A DNA stretch of 64,000 nt, from assembly GCF_028728065.1 (NCBI RefSeq), contig NZ_CP117811.1, positions 1,612,001 through 1,676,000 of the forward strand, given 5' to 3'. Position numbers and translations under genes: made by a program. Shown one piece after another: positions 53,414 through 63,400 of the stretch (positions within the stretch are counted from its first letter, which is position 1; each line of letters begins with the position of its first letter). The DNA comes from Lentisphaera profundi (lineage in GTDB: Bacteria > Verrucomicrobiota > Lentisphaeria > Lentisphaerales > Lentisphaeraceae). The notes under the pieces were generated by a model. That model was not told the DNA's origin and searched no databases. It saw only the letters and a program-made list of their open reading frames with translations.

Positions 53414-54667
53414 ATGAATAGACGTAAATTTATTAAAACTACTGGGGCAAGTATCCTAGGCTTTAACCTTTCTAACAACTCCTTCGCCTCTTCTCTCGAC
53501 TTTAAACAAACTCCTGGTGCGGCAAAACATCTCATTTATCTCTACATGGGTGGTGGCATGTCGCACATGGATACTTTTGACCATAAAGGTAATCACAAAA
53601 ACCAAGGCCCTGTAAAAGCCATTAAAACTCGCGCAAAAGGCGTGGAACTTTCTGAGTTCCTCCCTCTCCTCGCCGAACACACTGATAAACTTGCCATTGT
53701 AAATTCCATGACCTCAACTGCTGGTGCACACCAACAGGGCAATTATATGATGCATACTAGTTATGAAATGCGTTCAACTATTCAGCATCCGGGCATAGGT
53801 GCTTGGTTTCAAAAATTTCATGGTAAAGTAAACAAAAGCTTACCAGGCTCCATATTTGTTGGTGGCAATAGCCGGACTTTTGGGAATCGCGGCTTCTTTG
53901 AACCTGAGTATGCTCCACTTTCTATCAGCAACCCAAATGAAGGTTTAAAGAATTCCAAAAACCCCTACTTCCAAGATCAAGAATTTCACCGCTTAAGTCA
54001 GTTAAGCGATAAGCTTGATAGTAAGTTCCTCGAAAAATATAATCTCGACACCACGAAATCTGCTAGCTCAACTTACGTCGAAGCCAAAGAACTTATGAAT
54101 AGTCCCGATTTAAAGGCTTTTGATCTTTCTGACGTCAGCGATAACAAGATGGAACTTTATGGAAAAAATAATTTTGGCCAAGGGTGCCTTTTAGCAAAAA
54201 GATTAGTAGATAAAGGCGTTCGTACCGTAGAAGTTTCTCTCGGTGGCTGGGACACTCACAATAACAACTTTGAACGAGTCGCAGTACAAACTCAAAGTCT
54301 AGACCAAGCTATGAGTGCACTACTAAGCGACTTAGCTGAAAGTGGCCAACTAAAAGACACTTTAGTCGTATTAGCGACAGAGTTTGGTCGTACTCCTATC
54401 ATTAATGTTAATGATGGTCGAGATCACTACCCAAAAGCTTTTTCATGTGTCTTAGCTGGTGGACCTGTACGTGGTGGTCAAAAATACGGCATGACTACGC
54501 CTGATGGCACAAGTGTAGCGAAAGATCCTGTGAAGATTCCTGACTTCAATGCGACCATCGCAAAAGCTCTTGGCATGCCTTGGCAACAAAAAGTATTCAG
54601 CCCTTCTAAGCGCCCCTTCCAGGTCGCTCATCGCGGTAAACCCATTGATTCCCTACTCACTATATAA
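53414..54667 (+). CDS. DUF1501 protein with Tat signal
   Basis: This is a 417-residue DUF1501 protein. MNRRKFIKTTGASILGFNL is a twin-arginine signal. Landmarks are LIYLYMGGGMSHMDTFDHKG, VEVSLGGWDTHNNN, LATEFGRTPIIN and GRDHYPKAFSCVLAGG. Ribosome site AAGGAG lies just after the stop of the DUF1549-DUF1553 gene, so both are made from one transcript. It is convergent with the XylR-type regulator gene. Confidence 0.92.
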   Translation: MNRRKFIKTTGASILGFNLSNNSFASSLDFKQTPGAAKHLIYLYMGGGMSHMDTFDHKGNHKNQGPVKAIKTRAKGVELSEFLPLLAEHTDKLAIVNSMTSTAGAHQQGNYMMHTSYEMRSTIQHPGIGAWFQKFHGKVNKSLPGSIFVGGNSRTFGNRGFFEPEYAPLSISNPNEGLKNSKNPYFQDQEFHRLSQLSDKLDSKFLEKYNLDTTKSASSTYVEAKELMNSPDLKAFDLSDVSDNKMELYGKNNFGQGCLLAKRLVDKGVRTVEVSLGGWDTHNNNFERVAVQTQSLDQAMSALLSDLAESGQLKDTLVVLATEFGRTPIINVNDGRDHYPKAFSCVLAGGPVRGGQKYGMTTPDGTSVAKDPVKIPDFNATIAKALGMPWQQKVFSPSKRPFQVAHRGKPIDSLLTI

Positions 54668-54705
54668 ACCTTAGATTAATAAGCAGCCAAAAAAATCAAG
54701 TTAAA

Positions 54706-55845
54706 TTATTGCATTGACCGTATCGCTTTTGCATTTTTTCCATAAAAACGCATGAGGTATTTATTCAGTTGGTTGGATGAAGAAAATCCAAGTTTAAAAG
54801 CGGCTTCAGTGATGCGAATAGATGAATCAGATTGTAATAACTCCATAGCTTTTTCGGCTCTGATGCGAGCTATGAATTCAAGTGGTGTTTGTTTTAACTC
54901 ATCTTTAAAATGGTACTCTAACCAACGTCTAGATCGCCCTATATGACCTGCCGCCGCTTCAACGTTAATTTGTTGTAAAGCATTGAGACGAATGTATTCA
55001 ACAACTTCTGCTATTTCAGGGTTATACAGCGTAATAATAGCTGTGGAATCTCTTTCAAAGACCTCTCCACATGGAACTATAATATCTGTTGTTTCTTGGT
55101 CTTCACCCTTTATTAGACCATCTAATTGCTGCGCAACGATCAAACCTAAATGACGACTATTTCTTTGAATACTACTTAAAGGCGGACTACTCAGTTCACA
55201 CTGAACGGCATCATCATTAATCCCCATAATGGACAAATCCTCAGGAACCTGAATAGCTAATTGAATACAAGCTTGTTGAACTTCTACCGCGCGAGGGTCA
55301 TGCGCTGCTAGTAAAGCTGTTTTCTTTGCTAAGGAAGAGAGAAATTTATGCAGTTTTTCATTTTCTTTAAACCATTCTAAATTCATTCCTGATGGAGCTT
55401 CATAAGTCTTTAAAACATAACCATATTTAGAAAGTGTCTCTTCAAAGCCTCTTTGCGTTTCTTTTGAATACCAAACATTTTGAATACCATAATAAGCAAA
55501 CTCTTTATGTCCCTTCTTTAAAAAATATTCCGCCGCATTCTTTCCCATGCCATAATAATCCGCTCTTACTCGTGGCACAGGACTGTCGCTTAATACTCCA
55601 GAAATATTTATACAGGAAATTCCCAGTTTTAAAATATGCTCAGCTTCTTCTTCGCTATTGATCTGAGCTATGATCCCATCGCCTTTCCAGTTCTTTAGAT
55701 CGCGAATCTCTAAACGGTGCCTTTCTGGATTGGTTAGAAATTGCCAGTTATAACTGGCTACAAAACTCCGAACCCCAAAAGCAACTTGAGCCAAATGATC
55801 CACTCCAAGAGGAAACGCCAAGGCAATATTTTTAATTTGCGACAT
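54706..55845 (-). CDS. XylR-type AraC-family transcription regulator
   Basis: This is a 379-residue regulator. Residues about 5-270 form a periplasmic-binding-protein-like sugar sensor of the LacI/XylR type (IALAFPLGVDHLAQV, VPRVRADYYGMGKNAAEYF, LSIMGINDDAVQCELSSPPL). Residues about 275-379 form an AraC DNA-binding domain with two helix-turn-helix units (INVEAAAGHIGRSRRWLEYHF and IRITEAAFKLGFSSSNQLNKYLM). It is divergent from the cytochrome/DUF6807/isomerase operon, whose promoter has a symmetric element at the -35 position, so it is the likely sugar-responsive controller. Confidence 0.9.
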   Translation of the reverse strand: MSQIKNIALAFPLGVDHLAQVAFGVRSFVASYNWQFLTNPERHRLEIRDLKNWKGDGIIAQINSEEEAEHILKLGISCINISGVLSDSPVPRVRADYYGMGKNAAEYFLKKGHKEFAYYGIQNVWYSKETQRGFEETLSKYGYVLKTYEAPSGMNLEWFKENEKLHKFLSSLAKKTALLAAHDPRAVEVQQACIQLAIQVPEDLSIMGINDDAVQCELSSPPLSSIQRNSRHLGLIVAQQLDGLIKGEDQETTDIIVPCGEVFERDSTAIITLYNPEIAEVVEYIRLNALQQINVEAAAGHIGRSRRWLEYHFKDELKQTPLEFIARIRAEKAMELLQSDSSIRITEAAFKLGFSSSNQLNKYLMRFYGKNAKAIRSMQ

Positions 55846-55906
55846 CAGTAATCCTTTTTTACTTAGTCTAAATAATGCGTAATTACTTTAAAATACAACT
55901 AAATTG

Positions 55907-55934
55907 CGCATTTTTAACTTTTTTTTCGTATAAT
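55907..55934 (+). promoter_or_regulatory. Promoter of the cytochrome/DUF6807 operon with symmetric -35 region
   Basis: A perfect TATAAT lies at 55929-55934. The -35 area is poor (TTGCGC at 55904, spacing 19) but overlaps CGCATT (55907-55912), which is the inverted repeat of AATGCG (55874-55879). A weak -35 with a symmetric element is what an AraC-type activator would need. Confidence 0.45.
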
Positions 55935-55997
55935 GATCCGTGTATTCAATTATTTTATCATCCATAGTTAATCAATCTTAATTCAATGGAAGAAAAA

Positions 55998-56972
55998 ATG
56001 AAAAAACTATCACTGAGCATGCTACTCTTGCTTTCAATCGGTACTTTTGCAGATATCAAAAAGGGCCAACAAGTATTCACACAATTTTGCGCCAACTGCC
56101 ATGGAGATAAAGGTCAAGGACTCGTTGGACCAAACTTAACTGACAAAGAGATTCTTCACGGCAGCTCAAAAGCAGAAATCGAAAAAGTCATCAAAGAAGG
56201 CGTACTTGCTAAAGCTATGCCTGCCTGGGCCACTATCCTTAATGATCAGCAGATTTCTGACGCAGCAGATTATGTAAAATCCATCATGGGCAAAAACCTG
56301 AAGAATGGCTTTGTTGCCGTAAAAACAACCGTGAGCTCCTATCCAAAGGGCACTCTGGAGAAACCTTACCTCATTCGCACTTACATGCCCGTAAACGGCC
56401 TAAGTGATGATATTTTCCCTAACCATGGTAAAGGCGGAGATGTTAATAAATATAGTCCTCGTAGTGGTAAAGAAGATCCCAAAAAAGTACAAAAACCTAT
56501 TCCTGGCCTCCCTTCCACAATTACAGTCAACTTTGGCCCAAAACTTTCCTACACCTTCGATACTTTGGAGTGTCGCTTGCTCTACACTTGGTCAGGTGAT
56601 TTTCTTGATATGACTAACTACTGGGGTAAAGGTACTGGTGGTAATCGTAGTCGTAAAAGTTATATCCCTAATATAATGGGGGACATTAACTTTAAAACTA
56701 GTGGAGCACACCTTTTTCCGGGTAAAGTTCAATTTAAGGGCTACCGCAAAGAAAATGGGATACCTATCATGCTCTATAAGGCTGGAGGTCTAAATATCAG
56801 TCTTAAAATCACACCTGGTAAAAACCTAGGTGAAGCCATTTGCGAATATCGCACAGATTCCAAAGACGCCATTAAGCTTAATCTACCAAAAGGTATGACT
56901 TCAAAATCTGGACAAAGTTTAAGCCCCTCCGAGGCCAAAGCTTTCAGTCTTATTATTAAAGGAGCTAAATAA
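55998..56972 (+). CDS. Periplasmic cytochrome c-domain protein
   Basis: This is a 324-residue protein. ATG 55998 is preferred over 55986 because GGAAG sits between them as ribosome site and the signal peptide then begins MKKLSLSMLLLL. A class I cytochrome c domain covers residues about 20-100, with heme motif C31-x-x-C34-H35 and a Met ligand in KAMPAWATILND. The remaining 220 residues are a beta-rich domain I do not recognise (ITVNFGPKLSYTFDTLECRLLYTWSG). Its stop overlaps the start of the next gene by one base. It could take electrons from the propeller protein encoded next. Confidence 0.83.
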   Translation: MKKLSLSMLLLLSIGTFADIKKGQQVFTQFCANCHGDKGQGLVGPNLTDKEILHGSSKAEIEKVIKEGVLAKAMPAWATILNDQQISDAADYVKSIMGKNLKNGFVAVKTTVSSYPKGTLEKPYLIRTYMPVNGLSDDIFPNHGKGGDVNKYSPRSGKEDPKKVQKPIPGLPSTITVNFGPKLSYTFDTLECRLLYTWSGDFLDMTNYWGKGTGGNRSRKSYIPNIMGDINFKTSGAHLFPGKVQFKGYRKENGIPIMLYKAGGLNISLKITPGKNLGEAICEYRTDSKDAIKLNLPKGMTSKSGQSLSPSEAKAFSLIIKGAK

Positions 56973-59335
56973 TGAAAAAATTCTTACTCTCTGTCTTTGC
57001 TCTTTCCACTAGCCTTCTGGCTGAAAGCTACAAAGTCGACAACATAACAACTCCATTGGAAATAGCTCCGGAGATCGGTGGCCTAGCCTTCAATCCATCA
57101 GGTGAACTCGTCGTCGTCACTCGTCGCTCAGGTATTCAGATTGCGAAAACCGCAAAAGATCCCAATGGCTTCCAATGGCGCAGTTTTTCAGATGATTCAC
57201 TCCACAATCCCTGTGGCGTTCAAGTCATTTCAGATTCAGAAATGTTTGTTTCTCAAATGGCCGAACTCACAAAAGTTTCCGATACCGACAAAGATGGCAT
57301 TGCCGACTCCTACGAAACAATTTCCAATGAATTTGGTCTCAGTGGCAACTATCACGAGACGAACTACATCCTTCCTGATGGTAAAGATGGCTGGTATATT
57401 GCTGTTGGAACAGCCTCACACAATGGACCTACTTTCTACCACACTCAGGGTGAGTATAAACACAATGGCCGACGTGGACGCAATTTCGCCGCAGTAAAAT
57501 GGAAGGGCTGGATCATGCATATTGACGCCAAAGGCAAGATGACTCCCTTTGCCAAAGGGTTTCGTATGCATAATGGTATGGGCATGAGCTCCGACGGTAA
57601 AATATTTGCTGGAGATAATCAGGGTGACTGGCGTGGAACTTCACCCATTTATCACATCCAAAAAGATAAATTTTATGGTCATCCATCTGCTCTTGTTTGG
57701 GATGATAAATTCACTAAAGAAGTATCGAATAATCCCCTCTTCTACTACATCAATGACATGAAGCAATACGAAAAAGATCGCACCCCCGCAGCTATCGAAC
57801 TTCCTCATGGTATGATGTGCAGTTCTCCCGGAGAAATAGTCTTTGATACCAAGGGAGCATTTGGACCCTATAAAGGCCAGGCCTTTGTAAGTGACATCGC
57901 TGGTCCACGCCTCGTTCGTCTCATGTTTGAGGAAGTCGACGGCATCACTCAGGGTGCTTGTATTAAATTTGCTGAAAAGAAACTCAAAACAGGTAACAAC
58001 CGCTTAGTCTTCAATCCAAAAGGCGATGAACTCTATGTTGGCCAAACCCTGCGTGGTTGGGGAAAACCATCCGAGGGTATTCAGCGTATTTCTTTTAATG
58101 GTGAAGCGCCTAACTCTATCCTCAACATGCAACTTACAAAAGAAGGCTTCCTCATTACCTTCACCCAAGAAAAAAGTAAAGGTGAATTAGCCAAACTAGC
58201 AAACTATTCCTTCCAGTCCTATCATTACCCTTCCAGTCATCGATATGGTTCAAAGCCTGCAGATAGGAAAAACTTGAAAGTACTCAAATCCACTCCTAGT
58301 TCTGATAACAAAAGCGTTCTCATTGAAATCGAGGGTTTAAGAACTGGAAGACTTTTCCAATTAGATTTACGTGGTGAACTCGCAGAAGGTCTCGATCAAA
58401 AAACAATCGTTTACACCATCAACAAATTACAGCCCGGAACCATTGTTAATGAAGTGAAAGCTAAAGCTGCACCAGCCCCACTTAAACCCGCCTCAGTTAA
58501 ACTTTCTAAAGCTAATGATAAAGTAACGGTAACAGTTGATGGCAAGCTCTTCACTGAATTTATTCAGGGGCCAAATAAACCTTGCCTCTACCCCATCAAT
58601 GGTATTGACCAAGAAAATATGACACGTCATTATCCCTTTAAAAATGGCGTTAAGGGCGAAAGTTCTGATCACCCTTGGCATACGGGTATTTACTTCACTT
58701 TCGGTAAGATCAATGGGGTGGACTTTTGGAATACCAAACATGGAAAAACTCAGCAAATCAAAACCGTAGATCTACAAACGCAAGGCAATAAAATTCTCGC
58801 ACATAATCAATGGATTCATAAGGATAAAAAGCTCCTGAGCGATATCACAGAAATCACTTTCTCCGCAGATTCTCAAAGTCGTTACATCGATTATAAAGTG
58901 ACTCTCATTGCCGATACCATCGATCTTGATTTTGGTGATACAAAAGAAGGCATGATGGCGATCCGCATGGATCCCTCCTTCCGCGTTAAAGATCAGAAAG
59001 CTACAGTTATTAATAGCAATGCTATCCAAGGAAAAGACGTCTGGGGCAAACAAGCTCTTTGGGTAAGCTATGCCAACACTTCTGGCGCAGTGATTAGCAT
59101 CATGGAAAGTTCCAAAAACTTCCGTTCACCTACTCATTGGCACGCTCGTGATTACGGACTCTGCTCTGCCAATCCTTTTGGGGCAAGATCTTATACAAGA
59201 GATAGGTCCAAGAATGGTGCTCACACACTTAAAAAAGGTCAGCAAATGACGTTTCATTATCGTTTTGCCTTTCATAAAAATCCCAACACAAAAAATGCCA
59301 TTGATAAAATCTATAAGTCATGGGCTCAAAAATGA
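56972..59335 (+). CDS. Beta-propeller (sorbosone dehydrogenase-like) fused to DUF6807
   Basis: This is a 787-residue secreted protein. After a signal peptide (1-17), residues about 25-400 look like a six-bladed propeller of the L-sorbosone/glucose dehydrogenase type (GGLAFNPSGELVVVTRRSG, FRMHNGMGMSSDGKIFAGDNQGDW, GPRLVRLMFEEVDG). A linker follows. Residues about 500-785 are the PmoA-type DUF6807 domain (YPINGIDQENMTRHYPF, SSDHPWHTGIYFTFG, NPFGARSYTRD), rich in conserved His. The operon with a cytochrome c and an isomerase suggests oxidation of a sugar in the periplasm with electrons passed to cytochrome. Substrate unknown. Confidence 0.82.
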   Translation: MKKFLLSVFALSTSLLAESYKVDNITTPLEIAPEIGGLAFNPSGELVVVTRRSGIQIAKTAKDPNGFQWRSFSDDSLHNPCGVQVISDSEMFVSQMAELTKVSDTDKDGIADSYETISNEFGLSGNYHETNYILPDGKDGWYIAVGTASHNGPTFYHTQGEYKHNGRRGRNFAAVKWKGWIMHIDAKGKMTPFAKGFRMHNGMGMSSDGKIFAGDNQGDWRGTSPIYHIQKDKFYGHPSALVWDDKFTKEVSNNPLFYYINDMKQYEKDRTPAAIELPHGMMCSSPGEIVFDTKGAFGPYKGQAFVSDIAGPRLVRLMFEEVDGITQGACIKFAEKKLKTGNNRLVFNPKGDELYVGQTLRGWGKPSEGIQRISFNGEAPNSILNMQLTKEGFLITFTQEKSKGELAKLANYSFQSYHYPSSHRYGSKPADRKNLKVLKSTPSSDNKSVLIEIEGLRTGRLFQLDLRGELAEGLDQKTIVYTINKLQPGTIVNEVKAKAAPAPLKPASVKLSKANDKVTVTVDGKLFTEFIQGPNKPCLYPINGIDQENMTRHYPFKNGVKGESSDHPWHTGIYFTFGKINGVDFWNTKHGKTQQIKTVDLQTQGNKILAHNQWIHKDKKLLSDITEITFSADSQSRYIDYKVTLIADTIDLDFGDTKEGMMAIRMDPSFRVKDQKATVINSNAIQGKDVWGKQALWVSYANTSGAVISIMESSKNFRSPTHWHARDYGLCSANPFGARSYTRDRSKNGAHTLKKGQQMTFHYRFAFHKNPNTKNAIDKIYKSWAQK

Positions 59336-60153
59336 AATACGCTATCTGCAACGAGACTTACCAAAACTGGACTTTTGAAGATACTTGCAAGGATATAGCC
59401 TCTCATGGTTACCAAGGAGTTGAAATAGCTCCTTTTACACTCAAAAACAAGCCGGAAGAACTCACAATTGCAGAGGCTAAGTCTTTTGCCAAGATCGCAA
59501 AAGAGCACGACCTCGAAGTTGTTGGACTTCACTGGTTGCTCACCAAGCCCGTCGGCTTGCACATCTCCACCCCCGATTGCGAAGTTCGCAAACGTACTAC
59601 AGACTTTCTCAAGCACCTCGTTCGACTCAATGCTGCAATGGCAGGCGACGTCCTTGTCTTCGGCTCACCTATGAGTCGCAATATTCCTGAAGGTGAATCC
59701 TATTCAGACTATTGGGACCGTGCTCGTGATAGTATTGCGCTCATGGCTAAAGAAGCAGAGAAAGAAGGCGGAATCATTGCCATTGAACCTCTTGGCCACG
59801 TGGAAACTAACTTTTTTACTTCGGCCGAAGAAACCATCAAAATGATCAAGGAAATCAATTCACCTAATTGCCGCCTTCACCTCGATGTCAAAGCCATGTC
59901 TTATGAAGACAAGGCTATTTCTGACATCATTGTCGACTCCGCAGAATACCTCGAACATTTCCACGCCAACGACCCCAATCTCCGCGGACCTGGAACAGGC
60001 AAAATCGACTATGAGCCCATCTATAAAGCTCTCAAAAAAATAAACTATTCCAAATGGCTTTCCATCGAAGTTTTCAACTATGACGAAGGTCCGCAAAACA
60101 TTGCCCGTAATGGTATCGAATTCTTAAGGAAACAAGAATCTCTAGCTAAATAG
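59332..60153 (+). CDS. Sugar phosphate isomerase/epimerase family (TIM barrel)
   Basis: This is a 273-residue xylose isomerase-like TIM-barrel protein. I start it at ATG 59332, which overlaps the upstream stop as ATGA; ATG 59320 would be a longer overlap. Metal-binding residues of the family are visible: Glu in IAIEPLG, Asp in CRLHLDVKAM, His in LEHFHAND and Glu in LSIEVFNYD. No signal peptide is present, so it acts in the cytoplasm on the product of the periplasmic step or on an imported sugar. It is the third gene of the coupled unit, and a terminator follows at 60185. Confidence 0.85.
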   Translation: MKYAICNETYQNWTFEDTCKDIASHGYQGVEIAPFTLKNKPEELTIAEAKSFAKIAKEHDLEVVGLHWLLTKPVGLHISTPDCEVRKRTTDFLKHLVRLNAAMAGDVLVFGSPMSRNIPEGESYSDYWDRARDSIALMAKEAEKEGGIIAIEPLGHVETNFFTSAEETIKMIKEINSPNCRLHLDVKAMSYEDKAISDIIVDSAEYLEHFHANDPNLRGPGTGKIDYEPIYKALKKINYSKWLSIEVFNYDEGPQNIARNGIEFLRKQESLAK

Positions 60154-60184
60154 AGCCTTTTGCAAAAACACTGAGTAATATCAA

Positions 60185-60213
60185 CCTTGGCCAGATTAGG
60201 GCCAAGGCTTTTT
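60185..60213 (+). terminator. Rho-independent terminator after the isomerase gene
   Basis: CCTTGGCC (60185-60192) pairs with GGCCAAGG (60200-60207) across a seven-base loop and is followed by CTTTTT. It ends the cytochrome/DUF6807/isomerase operon. The remaining gap up to the next promoter at 60422 shows no gene. Confidence 0.9.
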
Positions 60214-60421
60214 AAGGCTCCAAGCATTGGCATGTAGTCCACTCTTTAGAGTGCCGAAAAGCTCGATCCAACATACGCTAAAAACAAGCTAATCTTGGAC
60301 TTGTTATCTTTCACATACCCCCTTTTTTTTCCAAAATTTCTCACAGCAAATCCACCCCCTAATTCCTCAAGGCTCATACTTGCTTGCTTTATCCAAGCCA
60401 TTTATTTTAATGTGCATAGAT

Positions 60422-60450
60422 TTGATATATTAATAAATTAGTACTATACT
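60422..60450 (+). promoter_or_regulatory. Sigma-70-type promoter of the ThuA fusion gene
   Basis: TTGATA (60422-60427) and TATACT (60445-60450) are each one base from consensus and are separated by exactly 17 bases. The predicted start is near 60457, giving a leader of about 23 bases before ATG 60480. Confidence 0.7.
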
Positions 60451-60479
60451 AGTATATTAAATAACAACAGAGGCTTTCT

Positions 60480-63400
60480 ATGTACAGAATTTATATTTCT
60501 CTCTTTTGCTTTCTTCAGTTACTAAGTTTTGCAGAAACCAGCAATAATAAGCTACTCATTTTCACTAAAACGGCAGGCTTTAGGCATGACTCGATTGCGG
60601 ATGGCGTCAAGGCACTGAAGTCGATGACTGAGAACAATTCTTACCTAACAGATCATAGTGAAGACAGCAGTGTTTTTACAGATAAAAACTTAAAGCAATA
60701 TCGCGCTATTATTTTTTTAAGTACGACTGGAGACATACTCAATAATGACCAGCAGTTGGCTTTTCAACGTTTCATTCAAGCTGGCGGTGGCTTTGTCGGT
60801 ATACATGCGGCAAGTGATACTGAATATGATTGGCCTTGGTACATGCGCCTCATTGGTGCACAATTTTCGAGTCATCCTCAGGTTCAAAATGCAACCCAAG
60901 AAAAATGTAATTGCGAACATGAAGCCATTGATTTCCTCCCGCAAAAATGGACTCGCAAAGATGAATGGTATAATTTTAAAAATATCTCTCCTCATATTAC
61001 CGTCCTTCTCACTTTAGACGAATCCACATATACTGGAGGAAAAAATAATAAGTCTCATCCCTCCTCCTGGTGTCAAAAATACGATGGAGGACGCATGTTT
61101 TACACTGCTGGTGGGCACACTAAAGAATCGTACAAAGAGGAACTTTTCCTCCAGCACATTCTCGGAGGCATAAATTACGTTTGCACAGCTTCTAAACCTA
61201 ATTACACAAAAACTCTTCCAGATGATGAAAACTTTGAGGTTTCTGAACTCGCTGTAGGTCTACAAGATCCCATCGCAATAGCAGTAAGTGCCAAAGACGA
61301 AATCTTTATTATCGAACGTAAAGGCGCTATCAAACTACAGCGATCTGGACGTATTGAAAAAATACATCAATTAAATGCCATTCACAAAGATATTGCTCCC
61401 AAAGCAGCTGAATTAATTGCCAAAGAATGTGGTGGGCTCGGCATAAGTTTAGATCCTGATTTTCAGGATAATCATTTTATTTATATCTATTATTCACCTA
61501 AAAATAAATCATGTAATCGCCTCTCACGCTTCACCTTTTCAGACGATAAACTTATTGATGAAGTCGCTATACTCGACGTGGATACCGACCGTACTCATCA
61601 GACTTGCCACGAAGGAGGAAGCTTGGCATTCGCTAATAATCGTGAGCTCTATATTACTACTGGTGATAATACTAATCCCTTTACTTCCCAGGGAGCTTCA
61701 CCCATTAACGAAACGCCTGGAAATAAGTATTACGATGCCCAACGTTCGGCAGGAAATAGCAATGACTTACGTGGATCCATTCTTAGGATTATTGTAAATC
61801 TAGATGGTTCCTATTCTATCCCAAAGGGTAATTTATATACTCCTGGCACCGCTAAAACTAGACCAGAGATCTATATCAAAGGCTGCCGAAACCCCTATAA
61901 AATGTCTGTAGACAAGAAAAATAATCTGATTTATTGGGGAGAAGTGGGCCCTGATGCAAGTAACAAAACTCATCGCGGTCCTATGGGTTACGACGAACTT
62001 AATCAAGCTAGCCAAGCGGCCTATTTTGGTTGGCCCTATTTCGTGGGAGACCAAGCTTATAATGATCTTGATTTTTCTACTGCTAAGAGTGGTCAAAGTT
62101 TTTCAAAGAAACTTATCAATGATTCTCCCAATAACACTGGTTTAAGTTCATTGCCAAAAGTTAATTTTCCCATTCTTCACTACCCATATAAAAAAATGGA
62201 GTCTCATCCTGATTTAGGCAATGGTAGCCGCAACGCTATGGCGGGACCAGTCTATCATCAAGAAGGGCGAATAAATAGCTTTCCCGCGTACTTTGATGAC
62301 ACCCTATTTTTCTATGATTGGTGTCGCTCCAAAATTCTACTTGTTAAATTTAACGAGCACAAAAAAATAAAATCATTAACTCCCTTTATGGAGTCACATA
62401 AATTCATTCATCCCATCGATATCCAACAAGGTCCAAAAGGAGATCTCTATGTATTAACTTACGGTTCAGGCTGGTGGAATAATTCCGATGGAACACTTCA
62501 AAAAATATCCTTTGAAGGATTTAATCGTCGTCCCACCCTTGTCATGCAAGCAGATAAAAATGATGGTAAGATCCCATTAAGAATACATTTCTCTAGCGAA
62601 GGAACCATGGATAAAGATGGCGATAGCTTGAGCTATGCTTGGAGTTTTGGCGACGGTCGCATATCCAAGCAAAAGAACCCACAAATCACCTATACAAAAA
62701 CAGGCCTTTACCAAGCTTCCTTAACCGTTAGCGATACTGCCGGACGCAGTTCGACTCAAAGCATGAAGATAATTGCTGGCAATGAGCGTCCAAAAATTCA
62801 CCTAGATTTCAAATCGAAGCCCAGTGCTTTTATTTGGGGTGAAACTTTTGAGTATACCCTGACCGCAAGCGATGCCGAAGATGGAGTCATTGATCCGGCT
62901 TTGGTAGATGTCACGGCTGAATATAGACCCGATACTTCCATTCCAAAAAAAGCTTCTCAGTCAGATAATACCGACCCACGTTTAAAGGGAATGAACGCCT
63001 TACATCAAGGCACTAAACTCATTGAAAAAAATAATTGTCTCGCCTGTCACCAATCCCAAGCGAAATCCATTGGCCCCTCTTATGCGGACATCGCAAAAAA
63101 ATATGTGGATAATGCAAAAAATCGCGAAACACTACTCAAAAAACTCAAACTGGGAGGCAATGGAGTTTGGGGTCACATGCCCATGCCCCCTCAAAGCCAT
63201 ATTGCTGATATTCAACTCAAATCAATGATTTCTGCTATCATGGCTATGGGTAAACAATCTAAACTCATCAGTAAGGGTGAAAATGGTAAAATCCGCTTCA
63301 TGGCTAAGCCTTCCGAGGCAAAAAATTCTCACGGAATTTACGTTATAAGGGCAAGCTATCGTGACCAAGGTGCCAATGGTCTCCCTGCTCTAGTCGGTGA

